Assembly (NCBI GenBank): GCA_029532415.1
Contig: JAQOTA010000050.1
Span: 4,402,001 to 4,466,000 of the forward strand
Source of the DNA: Marasmius tenuissimus
Taxonomy: Eukaryota; Basidiomycota; Agaricomycetes; Agaricales; Marasmiaceae
Direction: 5' to 3'
Length of the DNA stretch: 64,000 nt
Shown: positions 54,019-64,000 of the stretch, one piece after another
How the letters are laid out: the number at the start of each line of letters is the position of its first letter
Numbering within the stretch: the stretch's first letter is position 1
Made by a program: the position numbers and the translations under genes
The notes under the pieces: model-generated
Database searches by the model: none
What the model saw: only the letters and a program-made list of their open reading frames with translations
Told to the model about the DNA's origin: nothing

Positions 54019-55331
54019 TCAACCATCTTGCGACGAAAGGAATATCCACCCAAAGTTGCGAATTGCCTCTCCCTTGGACCCAAAGAACAACTCGGTCTCG
54101 TAGCTCCAGTGCAGGGAGCCACCCATACAATCTTTCAGTCCCTGCAGGAACAATGAGGCATCATTGGCGGTACTGGTGTCCCACTTTGAAGCCTCGCTAG
54201 CAGAAAAGAGAGCTGCGAGGTTTGTTCGTGAACTTGAACGGGACAGGGACCGGGGTTTTCGTATCCACGTCGAAAGGGTTGCACCTAATGTAGCACCTTG
54301 TCCAGAAGCCGATGAACCGTTGGCATTCTCGCGAGGATGTCGGGCCCATAAAGAGGTCTCCAGCTCTTTGAACGCGTCGAACTTGTCTTTGACGAGGTGT
54401 CCAGCCTCATTGACGGCGGCTTGCAGTGAGATACCTCGTTCAGACATGAGGACCTCGACCACATTCAATCTATTTCCAGCTAGTTGGTCGTTGTTGAGCG
54501 AGAAGATGTCCTTGGGATCGTGAACGCATGAGTTCTTCGCTGGTTGAAAACCGTCAAACCCGAACTTACAAAAGACAGAGCGATGGTTTCAGCAGCAACC
54601 CGCCTCAACATTCTAAAATCGTCGGCGTCAGCAAGCGTCATCTCCGTTAGATCCAGGTTGAGGCCCTCCGATGACTCCACTAAGTCAAAGACTGCCCTCA
54701 GACCGCTCAGGTCACGAGAAAGGTCGACGTAGTCATCCAAAGCAAGTACGGTCCCGTTTCGTCGATATTTTATGGCATGCGACTGAGCATCCCGCAGGGC
54801 AAGAAGGGAGGTAGTAAATTGTTTCTGCCAACGAGGGGTTGTTATGGATTTGAGTCGCGAGAGTCGGGGAACCAAACTACGCCATGAAGGAAGATCAGCC
54901 AAGCGCTGGTAGGGCTTAGTTAAGACGTACTGCTTCAGTAATGCGTGGCCCTCCAAGAGCTCGATGAATCCTGTTTTATTGAAAGAGCCCCGCTCATCTG
55001 GAGATATTGTATCCCATCCAAAGGCTTCCATTCCACCTGTCTTCACGCGTTCGTTGGAGATCAGCAGCAAGCCGATGAAGTCCGCTGCGAGCCTCAATTG
55101 AGGCAGGTCGCATGTCGGAAAACATAGACTTGCGAGCAAACCGGCCTTCAGCCCCGAAGCATGTTGTCGTTCATCCTCTGTGAGGACTTGTGCATCTGCT
55201 TCGTCATTCAAGTCGAGAAACCATTTGTTTGATGCTTCTACAACGTTGCGACAGTGTCTGTTCGTCCGTAGCTCGAAATCGCGTGTGAGAGAAAGCAAAT
55301 CCGGAAGTTGGTAACTGGATCCTTCCGCCAT
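54019..55331 (-). CDS. Terpene-synthase-like protein lacking the class I metal motifs
   Basis: Exons 55331-54570 and 54510-54019 (59-nt intron) join in frame to 417 residues. It opens MAEGSSYQLPDLLSLTRDFE and carries GLKAGLLASLCFPTCDLPQL, SWRSLVPRLSRLKSITTPRW, KYRRNGTVLALDDYVDLSRD and RVAAETIALSF joined to DIFSLNNDQLAGNRLNVVEV, the fold pattern of basidiomycete sesquiterpene synthases. The aspartate-rich D-(D/E)-x-x-D site reads ISNERVK; the NSE triad N-D-x-x-S-x-x-x-E reads FDIFSLNND; and the C-terminal R-Y pair reads ETELFFG. All three are altered although the frame is open and spliced cleanly. It is therefore probably not a normal diphosphate-ionising cyclase: a pseudoenzyme, a repurposed protein or a decaying gene. 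No cytochrome P450 or other cluster partner is adjacent. Confidence 0.75.
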
Positions 55332-55970
55332 GAATTGTCGGGTAGGGGCCTTTCAATTGGAGATTTTTAAGGACAGATAGACTTTGGGTACCGCAGCCTG
55401 AAAGGTGATAGAGTGCTTGAGCAAGGGATCGAAGTAAAACAGCAATTTACGCACCTCGGCGAAAGAAAACCGTCAATCGTTTGTGCAAGTTTTGTCTTTT
55501 TTTTTTTCTAAAACCATTAAAACCATTGTTTTTGTGTTGTGAATACAACATGCGTGAGTGGACGTAATGAGGAGAGCGCCCAGTTTGCCGGCAGATAGAC
55601 TTTACCCTACCTTACCCGCTGTTCGCCCGGAAAAACGCAGCTTGCAGCCACCGCCACTTGAAACGTCGTTGCTTGGCAAATGTTGGACGTTGGGTCAATT
55701 CATAAGAAGTCATGAAGACCCTCATGCAGAGCTTTCCGCGAGCTAGAGGTCGGAAATTAATACCAAGTAGATCGGTTATTAATCATTAAGCGGTAACGAA
55801 TAAGTGATACGGTACGATATGCAACGACTATGATACAATGGAGGCGGTAAAAATACATCTAAGGGAGGCTAGTAATACAGTGAGGCGCTAACATGATACA
55901 GTGATGAAACCGGAAAAACGATTAGGGAAGACGAAAGGACGAATGTAGAAAGACGCGGAAATGACCATGA
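55332..55970. other. Intergenic, AT-rich
   Basis: About 640 bases with a T tract near 55497 and a short direct repeat of AAAACCATT. A 62-codon frame starting with GTG is not supported. Holds the promoter of the terpene-synthase-like gene. Confidence 0.4.
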
Positions 55971-56712
55971 TTAATGAAGGTCGACAGCGACTTCGGCTTG
56001 CCAGGCATCCTCAAAAACGTTGCGCAACGATAGAAGAGTGATGTGGTCAAAGGTGATTCCCGCGGGACCAAGGCGCCAGTCGATGTTTGTGGTGGCCTCA
56101 AACTGGGTTTTCTGTGAGGACCAGAACGTTAGCGACTAAAGATCAGAATATTTGTACGGGCAGGCATTCACCTCGACATAGCGGGCAAAATTCTGTGCGA
56201 TGACGCCCGCGAGCTGCGCTCGAGTGATATGGCCGCTGGCGGTGACGACTTCGATGGTACGGACCCACTCGATATGTTCATATCCGGGCCACTGACGGAA
56301 GATAGATTTGTGTAAGAACTTGGCGACGGGCGAGAAGCAGTATAATGAAACTTACCCGTATATGAAGAGTAACCTTCCGAGGTCGTGAAGGAGCGTTTGC
56401 GAACACGGCATCATTGGCACCCTGCATCATCTGTTGCAACGCGTATGGACCTCTGGCGCACAACTCCCGAAGGGGCATTCCTTGATGGGGTATGCCGATG
56501 AAGTCGAATGAGATAGAGCCACACAACGGCTGCACGCGGCCTGTTTGATTTTTCCACTTTGAAGAGGGTGCATATGACGTTTGGGGAACGTGACGACGAC
56601 TGGAATGACTCTTGGAGGAAGGCGGTGGTGTCATCGCAGATCCAAGGGAAGAGAACGAAGAGATGTGGGAAGGGTGAACAGGAGTGTGCAGAGGGTTGAT
56701 GTAACCAGACAT
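55971..56712 (-). CDS. Conserved-looking hypothetical protein
   Basis: The ATG at 56712 opens MSGYINPLHTPVHPSHISSF with a Ser/Pro-rich N-terminus, then VQPLCGSISFDFIGIPHQGM and SRPRKVTLHIR. After an intron with GTAAGT come WPGYEHIEWVRTIEVVTASG and AQLAGVIAQNFARYVE; after another, KTQFEATTNIDWRLGPAGIT, FDHITLLSLRNVFEDAWQAE and a TAA at 55973-55971. About 200 residues, no signal peptide or membrane segment. The three exons read smoothly as one globular domain with a disordered N-terminus, so the gene is likely real, but I do not recognise its function. Confidence 0.6.
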
Positions 56713-58359
56713 TGTGCGGATAGAGGATGGGGCGGAGGTGTAGGAGGCGGGAGGCGGCTTGACCGATGATGGGACATATCGCAGAGAGATAGAAGCTTAT
56801 ATGGTCCCGATAGTACATGCCACTGTGGACTTGAGAGCCGAAGCCCACAAAGTGAAAGCTTTCTCTCCCATCCAGAGAGAAACCATCATTGTGCTACCCG
56901 AATGAAAGCAGGGTCAGTCAAAGAGTCCAACGGGGAAGAACCAATTGGGGACGGAGAGGGACATAGGGAGGACTATGTTGAAAAGACGAGAGGAGGAGGA
57001 GTGTGATGATAGAAAGGGTGTACTCTCTTTATTATCACAGTGTGCAGATCACATAAAAGACTTTGCAGCAGGTTTGAACAAGGCGACTGCAGCAAGGTGA
57101 TAATAAAGAGAGTACACCCTCGTTATGATCACTCGAATTCCACTTTAGGCAATATCCCCGATAAAGCCAAAGGAAGTCAAAGAGATGATTTTTCTTCTCG
57201 GGGTCCGGTAACCAGACGCAGACAAAGTACCAAAAAGTCGTTTCACCACTGGATTGTTACCCGAATCAAGTTGGTGGTGTAAATGTTCCATCTGAATGGG
57301 AGGTTCCGGACTTACGGTCTACTTTGTGTGGGACGGTTGTGGCCAAGTCCGTGTGCATGAGGTGCAGGCAGGCCTGACTTGAGTGCAACTAACCAGAAAA
57401 CAAGTATGCGCCCTCTAGATTGATTGGCTTTGAAGTCTTGAAGAATGATGGGACCCTTGAACCCGAGCTCAGGTCCACCTCGTGTCACTTGGCTCCCCAA
57501 ATACTTGAGTATGTATCCTGTAGTACCGTAAGGAGCCAATCGTTCCAGTCGAGCTTCAAGTTCTTGCGACCGAGGCCCGACCATTTCGAGATTTGCTGGC
57601 GGTGGACCGTGAGTGGGAGGGAAGAAGAGATGCCGGGAATTGCCGTGGCCGCGAGCCACTGACTATCCGACTCAACCTCACACCATCATGATGGCCAATT
57701 CGACTTCCTCCTCATCGGAATACCGTGCAGTTTACTGGACTTCCTTGAAGCTCAGCTCTCATCTACCGAATGTCTTTAAACAGGGCTCTCGTCAGCTACT
57801 CTACACGCCGTCGAAGACAGTATCGCGACCAACTTCCGGCCCGCAAGCGGGCAATAAGGCAATACATGTTGGGATACATTGCTCAAACGCCTTTCAGGGT
57901 CGTCTGCGTCGAATGTCGGTCAAGCTTTTCCGCATACTCGGATGGTCTAATTCTGCCTAATAATAGATGACTCCGATGGCAAAAATGACGGTTCGAACTC
58001 CCTTTACATGTTGAATTCTTTCGTAGTGCGTCCAACTACCGCATCGAGAGCTCAGGAGAGCTCGATAATAGAACTGGTGAACTGGATTCTCGCGAGAATT
58101 CGCCACCGTCACAAGACTGCGAGTATCCTCTATGGTCATAAGTCACGTCTTGGAGAGGTATAGAGGACTTCGGTCATCGGTGTCCGATGACCAGCTCGCG
58201 ACGGCTATCTTCCGACTTTCTCGCTCGTACACGCCGGAAATCAAGTCACTTCTGCTGTAAGTCCAAGCGATTACTTGCGGTTTGGGCATCTTTAACCCTT
58301 TAAAAGAGGTCTCGATAGCCCCCAACTTCATTCCACATCTACTGGACTTCCTCTGGAGC
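56713..58359. other. Gene-poor region with an inverted repeat
   Basis: 1.65 kb with no supported gene. An ATG frame of 90 codons (57688-57960, Ser-rich start, no domain) is the best protein candidate and is weak. The main structure is the perfect inverted repeat at 57015-57120, listed separately. Confidence 0.4.
57015..57120. repeat. Perfect 24-bp inverted repeat with 58-base spacer
   Basis: The arm at 57015-57038 (AGGGTGTACTCTCTTTATTA then TCAC) is repeated as its exact reverse complement at 57097-57120. The spacer 57039-57096 contains CTGCAG and no clear open frame. A perfect match of this length in non-coding DNA is very unlikely by chance and predicts a stable hairpin if transcribed. It could be a small non-autonomous element with terminal inverted repeats or a hairpin RNA locus. 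No clear target-site duplication is visible beside the arms. Confidence 0.85.
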
Positions 58360-58985
58360 ATGCATTTCTTCACTCTCTCGACATTGGTCTCCGCTGCCGT
58401 GGCAGTTGCTCAACCGATGCTTGTGTCGCGCGACGATACCTGCTATCCCGATTTCAAGGGCGCAACCATCGCTATCAGTGATCGTGATGGCACCTACCGC
58501 CCTCCCAACGGCAATTCCAACACCATGTGGTCATGGCACGTTGAACAGAACGGTCAATGGCCTCCGGGCTATATTATGAAGTGGGTATTCTTCTCTGATG
58601 CCAGCCACCCCAATCCATTCAAACACTCTGCTACAGGGATATCGCCACTGGCCAGGCTCTTACACAGGCCGCAGGTGGAAGTCTCTTCATGACAGACCCA
58701 TACCTGAGCGGGCCCTACGTCTCGTAAGCCCCAACCCTCGAGTCCGCGAACAGTGCATATACTGAATCCATGTGCAATTCAAGTTCACAGTCATTCACTA
58801 TTTCTTGCCCGACGTGCGATCCCAACGCAGACTCCGGTCCTGAAAGAGCTGTCGCCACCAGATGCACAATCATGCCCCAGTCCAAGAGCAATTACTGCCT
58901 CACGGCGTCTGGGGAAAACTACCTCGTCGCTCATCCCTGCACTGGAGGCGATGATCAGTATTTCACATTCGCCACGTTCAACTGA
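58360..58985 (+). CDS. Small secreted protein, possibly beta-trefoil-like
   Basis: The ATG at 58360 opens MHFFTLSTLVSAAVAVAQ, a clear signal peptide, followed by a possible processing site after RDD. Three exons: the first ends GQWPPGYIM (GTGGGT donor), the second encodes KDIATGQALTQAAGGSLFMT and DPYLSGPYVS, and the third SQSFTISCPTCDPNADSG, CLTASGENYLVAHPCTGG and DDQYFTFATFN. Repeated short patterns (I-A-I-S-D at the start, G-x-A-L-T-Q, Y-C-L-T-A-S-G, ending in D-D-Q-x-F-T-F) resemble ricin-B-type beta-trefoil repeats, but I cannot confirm the fold. Cysteines are few and could pair. About 160 residues; extracellular, function unknown. Confidence 0.6.
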
Positions 58986-59132
58986 TTCCACTTCACAAAC
59001 TGGGAAGGGTTGAGATTAGGTATCCTAGTGTTACGTGTTATGCTACATAGATCTCAGGCTACTTCACAGCAATGTGTAGAGTCATAGGTCGATTACTTCG
59101 ATATGAACGTTCCGTGTACAATCCATGTCGCA

Positions 59133-60331
59133 TCATTTCTGTCCCTTTCGTCTCCTTGTCGAGCCCCCAGCTGTTCGACTTCCTGAAGCACTCTTCGTAC
59201 TGTCCTGGTTTGTATTCGGCGTAGTGGGTTGATCCTCAGGCACCGGGGCTTGCTGTCGCGTCCTTGCCCTCGAAGGGGAGGGTCGGTGGAGGAATTGAAT
59301 GACGCCAGAGGCCACCGTCCCCGAGATAAGATATAGAAACCATCTCGGAACGGTGACCATAACGGAGTAAATCTTCATGAAAAAGAATCCGAGATAGTGA
59401 AGGATATACTCCCTATAGAATGGACGTCAAAAGGGTTTGAGTCGAGAACAAACGATACGAACTGAGAGCCTCCAGGAGCGAATGAACTATCCCAAGCAGG
59501 TGAGAGCAGGTAATATTCGTTCTTGAGGAAATCATGAAGGCCACCGTCACGAAGAGGCATGTACTGGGGCCTAAAGAAGCGAAGTGATTGACCACGGTCT
59601 CTCAGTATGATCAACATTGGGGCCCTGAAAGATATCCTGTGAGCCGTAAGCGCAAAGCGCGAGTTTATCGTACTCACTGCCAGACTGCCCATTTCGTCGT
59701 CAGATAAGTGACGTTTAGATAGTCGAGGCGTCCCCATCGTACATTCGGAAGGTCATTTGAAACCATGGTCTCGCTGAATGCCTCGTCGAAGATACCGTCA
59801 ATCATGGGAGATAGTCCGCCTTGCTGATAATCCCCAGAGCTGAGTGCTCGCGTCAGTGCATCGGGTATAGGTGGTGAGAGTAGGTGTTCAAAGTACGCAC
59901 ACGATCAGAATCCATGTCCGAGCCTTTTCCTCTTCCTCTGTCAACGTCTCGTTGACAATAACCTCTTCATAGTTCCCGTCCGTAATTAGAGGAATTCGGG
60001 GATCCCAAGGTGACTCCTTCGCCTTCGCCAGTCTCTCCGTGACATTGACACCAACCAGAGAAAATAGCGTCGATATAGGCGGCGTAGCAAGAACCCATGT
60101 GAAGTCTAGTAGCTCATTTAAACTCTTCTTCTTTCGCTGCGGTGGATCTGGCGGTACATGTCGTTGATTTTCTGGGGTCCGGCGCGGTTGATGAGCTTCG
60201 AAAACGTTCGTGATACCTTCGGCAATGTTTGGGGCTTCTGTAGAGGCCTCCTGGCCAGGCTTCCAGCCTTCAGAGAAGTACTGGGCCTTTGCACAAGTGA
60301 TGAAGGCGATCGCAAGCCAAGGGATCCTCAT
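59133..60331 (-). CDS. Secretory-pathway membrane protein, thioredoxin-like without CxxC
   Basis: The ATG at 60331 gives a signal peptide (MRIPWLAIAFITCAKAQ). After a charged, Pro-rich linker comes LNELLDFTWVLATPPISTLF, two N-glycosylation sequons (NVT and NET) and KARTWILIVSGDYQQGG. Next exons hold RLDYLNVTYLTTKWAVWQ and APMLIILRDRGQSLRFFRPQ, whose order (strand, sequon, W-x-x-x-P-x-L-x-x-x-R-D-x-G) resembles the cis-Pro half of a thioredoxin fold; the usual C-x-x-C is absent. A transmembrane helix (WFLYLISGTVASGVIQFL) precedes a Pro/Thr/Arg-rich cytosolic tail ending RRRKGQK. The likely topology is a type I membrane protein of the ER, similar in layout to TMX proteins. The fold assignment is inference; the gene itself is well supported by signal, splicing and membrane segment. 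Confidence 0.6.
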
Positions 60332-60648
60332 GGGGGCGAAGAGAAAAGACAAAAAGCTGAGTCTGTTGACCTTATCAATGTCATTCCAGGGACCTGACAG
60401 GGACACACATGGACACAAGGTGTGATTTAGACGCCCGATATCGACGTGGAATTTGATCTGAATTGGCGGTCTCTAGCTGTGCTACGCGTCCAACAACTGT
60501 TTCCATTTCACTCTGACCCACCATCTTCCCTAAATTTTTATCTCAAAAATAGCGTCTGGAATACACGCAACAGTGAATAGAACAGCACAAGGGACGGGTC
60601 TCAAAGTCGAAGATTTGGCGGTACATTCCGCCTATAGTCAATTCGGGG
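60332..60648. other. Divergent promoter region
   Basis: 317 bases between the start codons of the membrane protein and KEX1 genes; AT-rich in the middle, no gene seen. Confidence 0.4.
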
Positions 60649-63134
60649 ATGCTACATTTTTTCTCCAATATTAGAATGCTTCTACAGCTTATTATTGGGG
60701 CGCAGCTCTTCACAAAGATACTAGTTGCTGCTCAAGATCGTGAGTCGCCGATAGTCTCTCATCATGTCTTGTCGTTACTGCGTCTGACACGTATGATAGT
60801 ACCTTCTCCAGCCTCGCTTTGGGTTCCATCACTTCCTGACATCCATCAAGACCCCCTTCGCCCTCTCAATATCTATGCTGGCAACCTACCCTCTGACCCA
60901 AATGCTCGGCATCCGAAGCCAGAAGATGTTACACCACATATCTATTTCGTTTTGGTTAAAAATCGCCGAGTCGCGGACAAGGAGAGGATAGTCTTTTGGT
61001 TCAATGTATGTTCGAATGACGGGGTCTTTTGGACAACATACTCAACGGTATTCTAGGGAGGACCAGGCTGTTCCTCATTCGATGGGCTGATGATGGAGGT
61101 TGGGCCGTGGCGTACGGATGGAAAGGGGGGATTCCAAGTGGCAGAGGGAGGGTGGGAGGAGTATACCACCATGGTTTATGGTACGCTCCGTTGCACAGAG
61201 ATTTGCTCGACTTTCTCAATGACTCCATTTCACTTTGCACAGTGGATCAACCCGCTGGAACAGGTTTCTCCTATACAAGCTCCAATAACTATGTCCATAC
61301 CTTGCCAGAGGTCCGACTCAGCACTCAAATTCCTCGTTGAACGACCTAACTTCCCTTCCTCAGGCATCTGTACAATTTCTGGAGTTCATGCGTAATTTCT
61401 ACAAGATTTTCCCTGAGTATCAAAGGATGGATGTAGGTGTTCAATACTCTTGTTTCTCGTGCCTTCCTAACTCCTCTCGCAGACATACCTTGCGGGCGAA
61501 AGCTATGCTGGGCAATATATTCCCTACTTTGGTCTGTGCTCGTCCAAATCAAACACCTTTGGAAGCTGACACCCACGACAGCGGACGCCATTCTGGGCTC
61601 AAATATCAATATTCCACTGAAGGGTATTGCCATCGGAAATGGATGGATAGACGCCAGACGTCAATATCTGTCCTATCTCGAATATTCCGTGAAAATGGGT
61701 ATCCTTGAACACGATTCCAAGGTGAGTTCGTCCAATATAGTATCCCCCTACGTCTCCTCATTTGCAAGATCTCAGGAATATAAAGAAGCCAAGGCTCGTA
61801 CCGACGAGTGCGCTGAAGCTCTCAAAGCTATCGATACCGAGCCCACAGGTGTTGAGGAGTGCGAGGGTCTTCTTTTCGAGGTGACTACACCGCGGCAGAG
61901 AAAGTGAGACCGAGCTTTACAAGGTTGTTTGCTGTTCGTTGACCTTCAAGAACCTTGGTAGGGTCGACGGCAAGAATATGTGTATCAATATCTATGATAT
62001 CCGGCTCGATGACACTTCTCCCGACTGTGGAATGAACTGGCCGCCAGATATCAAACCAATCACAACCTATCTCGACGTACGTCTCTTGCTCCAAATTTCT
62101 TGGTCTGCCCTTATCAGTTCCCCCAGCGTAAAGACGTTGTCACTGCCTTGCACGCCGATGGACACGCCGAGTCCTGGGTCGAATGTCGAGGCAGGATACA
62201 TTCAGAGATGGACCGAGGAAAATCAAACTCCTCCATTACGCTACTTCCAAAAGTTTTGGAAAAGATTCCGGTCCTGATATTTGCTGGGGATCAGGATCTC
62301 ATCTGCAACTACGTTGGTCTAGAAGACATGATTCGGGAGATGACTTGGAATGGTGGAAAGGGGCTCGGGGTACGTTCAGTTCTTTTTTCAGGTGACGGTC
62401 CCCAAGCTCATCTCCGATGACAGACTGTACAAACACAGCTCTGGAACGTGAACAATTCCGCTGCGGGAACATGGGTTTCATCTCGAAATTTGACTTACGC
62501 GAAGGTTCGTCGTGTGTCGACCTTTTTATCCTATGTTGGCCGATCCGCCCTCTTAGATCTTCAATGCCTCTCATATGGCTCCCTTCGATTCCCCTCACGT
62601 CACTCACGACATGATGCTACGGTTCATGGGGGTGGATTTCTCGTCAATCTTTGAGGGTTCCGCAAGAATACCGAGCAACGTTGGATCAGAATCGAAACCA
62701 CAATACTTGCCAGACGCGTTGGCTTCCATGACTGCCATTCCTACTAAAACACCGGAGCAAGACAAAGCGATGTGGGAAGGTCAGTAGAATTGTCATCTCG
62801 CCTCTGAGACGTTTCTCACTTTTTCTATCTCCATCCAGCATATTACAATGCTGGAGCCGTCGGTGTCGTACTGTTCCTCATCGCTGCAGCCATTGGTACA
62901 TTTGTGTGGTGCCGAGTTCGACGTCGGCGTACGCTGCATCTTCCTGTTAATCAGGATGACGAGGAGAGTATACCGCTCACTACCTCCCGTCACGAAGACG
63001 GCGAGGGATTCTCACGAAGGAAAGGAAAGGAGAAGGCGGTTGATTCTCCAGAGGAGCAGGAGCATGAGCAGGCGATCTTCGATGTCGGAGATAGCGATGA
63101 CGAAGACGAGAGACGGTACAGAGACCGCTCATGA
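60649..63134 (+). CDS. KEX1: Kex1-type pheromone-processing carboxypeptidase
   Basis: Exon 1 (60649-60739) encodes the signal peptide (an internal ATG at 60676 is also possible); exon 2 is 60800-61005 and exon 3 starts at 61057. Landmarks: [48 protein letters not shown] joined to [54 protein letters not shown] (catalytic Ser), [40 protein letters not shown] (catalytic Asp) and [20 protein letters not shown] (catalytic His). Near the end [20 protein letters not shown] and FVWCRV form the transmembrane helix, then an acidic tail ending ERRYRDRS. Kex1 trims Lys/Arg from Kex2-processed peptides in the trans-Golgi. Complete and of normal architecture. Confidence 0.93.
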
Positions 63135-63394
63135 TAGATACATACCTGTCCGTATTTAAATAAGTATCCTATGTGCACTCGACGTTTGGTGTATGATATG
63201 GTATGTCTAATATAGTACTCTCAGTCCGGGCCTTTCGTACAAGCCTCTGCATGAAGTTCACATACCATCACCCTTGCGGCACATTCAATTGACACAAATG
63301 ACTGCAGAATTAATGAATGGTGTTTATTCGCTGACTATCAGTAAAAGGACTAAATACAAGGAAATGTCTGCGTCATGGTTTGACCAAACCGTCA

Positions 63395-64000
63395 ATGCCA
63401 CATAGTAGCACACTCGAAAGAGCAGGGTACGGAAGGAACAGGAATATGACGCCGCATCCTCATCCTACATCAGCCTCGAAAGGCGAGCCAGATGAAGATG
63501 CTCGTTCTTGTGAGCATCCCAAAGGGACGCCTCGCTCCATCAACCAGAAATCTTCAACGCCACCAGACGAGTTAACGTCTGCGCAAAAAGCTAGCGCTTC
63601 GTGAAAGGTTGAGGTGGACACTTGAAGAGCAAAAAAATTTCGCACTCGGACTTTATAGGCCAGGCAGGCGGAGTTTGAATATGCGTCACGTGGAGAGAGC
63701 GCGTCGCGTCAGGACGTCCCTGGCAATGGCATTCTCTCACACGTTCTCATCGCGATGTCAAGGCTATCACGACCGAATCTCAAGGGAAGGGACTCTGTGT
63801 TCTCTCATGGACCCGACGTGTATCGAGGCGACATTCAAGCTAGCTGCCCGGCCGATTTGGCCGAGTGCGTCATGTCGCTAGAGGACGTTTGTGAAGAGGT
63901 ATGTTACGAGCATTCTTCCGAATCGATGCCATACTCACGAAATAAGGTCTGATCTGCAGGCTCACGAATCTCAAATTCTTCTTCGAAATGGGACTCGGGA
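63395..64000 (+). CDS. Partial hypothetical protein, cut by the window edge
   Basis: The ATG at 63395 opens MPHSSTLERAGYGRNRNMTP with a disordered, Pro/Ser/Lys-rich start. Intron 63601-63663 (GTGAAA...GCCAG) joins SAQKASAS to QAEFEYASRGESASRQDVPG, then NGILSHVLIAMSRLSRPNLK and SCPADLAECVMSLEDVCEE. A GTATGT donor at 63900 is followed by an exon starting at 63961 (AHESQILLRNGTR) that runs off the end. No domain is recognised in the visible part. The start could lie at a later Met. Confidence 0.5.

Noticed and set aside
55558..55746. 62-codon frame
   Set aside because: Starts at GTG, no homology recognised, lies in an AT-rich intergenic region.
49000..56800. Possible terpene biosynthetic cluster around the terpene-synthase-like gene
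   Set aside because: Neighbours are a photolyase, a VWA protein and an unknown gene; no P450, oxidoreductase, transferase or transporter is adjacent, and the synthase lacks its metal motifs.
57980..58010. GGTTCGAACTCC resembling a tRNA B box
   Set aside because: The flanks do not form a T stem and no A box or acceptor stem is present upstream.
63585..63610. Frameshift in an A-run that would join SAQK to LALRERLRWTLEEQ
   Set aside because: A canonical intron 63601-63663 with GTGAAA donor and GCCAG acceptor keeps one frame through into the following exon, so no frameshift is needed.

Overview
The window looks like nuclear DNA from an agaricomycete (mushroom-forming basidiomycete). Genes are packed on both strands and most are cut by many introns of about 50-75 nt with GTRNGT donors and short YAG acceptors. 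The gene content fits: expanded F-box proteins, an S10 carboxypeptidase family, a basidiomycete-type terpene synthase relative, and a von Willebrand A protein of the kind common in mushrooms. No CRISPR array, rRNA, convincing tRNA or autonomous transposon was seen. Coordinates given as exons come from reading splice signals by eye and keeping family-conserved protein in frame; other gene spans are outer limits.

Layout. 0-17 kb is a family-expansion region: three F-box proteins (47-1831; 8219-10802; about 14795-17240), two related S10 carboxypeptidases (1945-4027 minus, with a premature stop; 12303-14457 plus, apparently intact), a secreted proline-rich protein and a fumarylacetoacetate-hydrolase family enzyme. 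17-46 kb is mostly conserved housekeeping: a Nop13-like RRM protein, cytochrome c oxidase subunit 7, the YEATS reader Yaf9, an 8.4-kb ATR/Mec1 checkpoint kinase, the ribosome factor Nop14, the ubiquitin-shuttle protease Ddi1, a fourth F-box protein, SAGA subunit Spt3, a CSN12/PCID2 PCI protein, an ARFRP1/Arl3 GTPase, a PPIL4-type cyclophilin-RRM protein and an ABHD11-type hydrolase. 47-64 kb holds V-ATPase subunit c'', a VWA protein, a (6-4)-photolyase/cryptochrome, a terpene-synthase-like protein that has lost its signature motifs, small secreted and unknown proteins, a Kex1 processing carboxypeptidase and a gene running off the right edge.

The genes do not form one pathway. Several neighbours are head-to-head pairs with only 82-121 bp between start codons (COX7/YAF9, CSN12/ARFRP1, PPIL4/ABHD11), so promoters are probably shared. 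I found no clearly new multi-gene system. The strongest leads are an apparent AT-AC intron in the intact carboxypeptidase, a single nonsense codon beside the catalytic serine of its paralogue, the motif-less terpene synthase relative, a perfect 24-bp inverted repeat in an otherwise empty region, and a PCNA-binding-like motif at the end of the photolyase tail.
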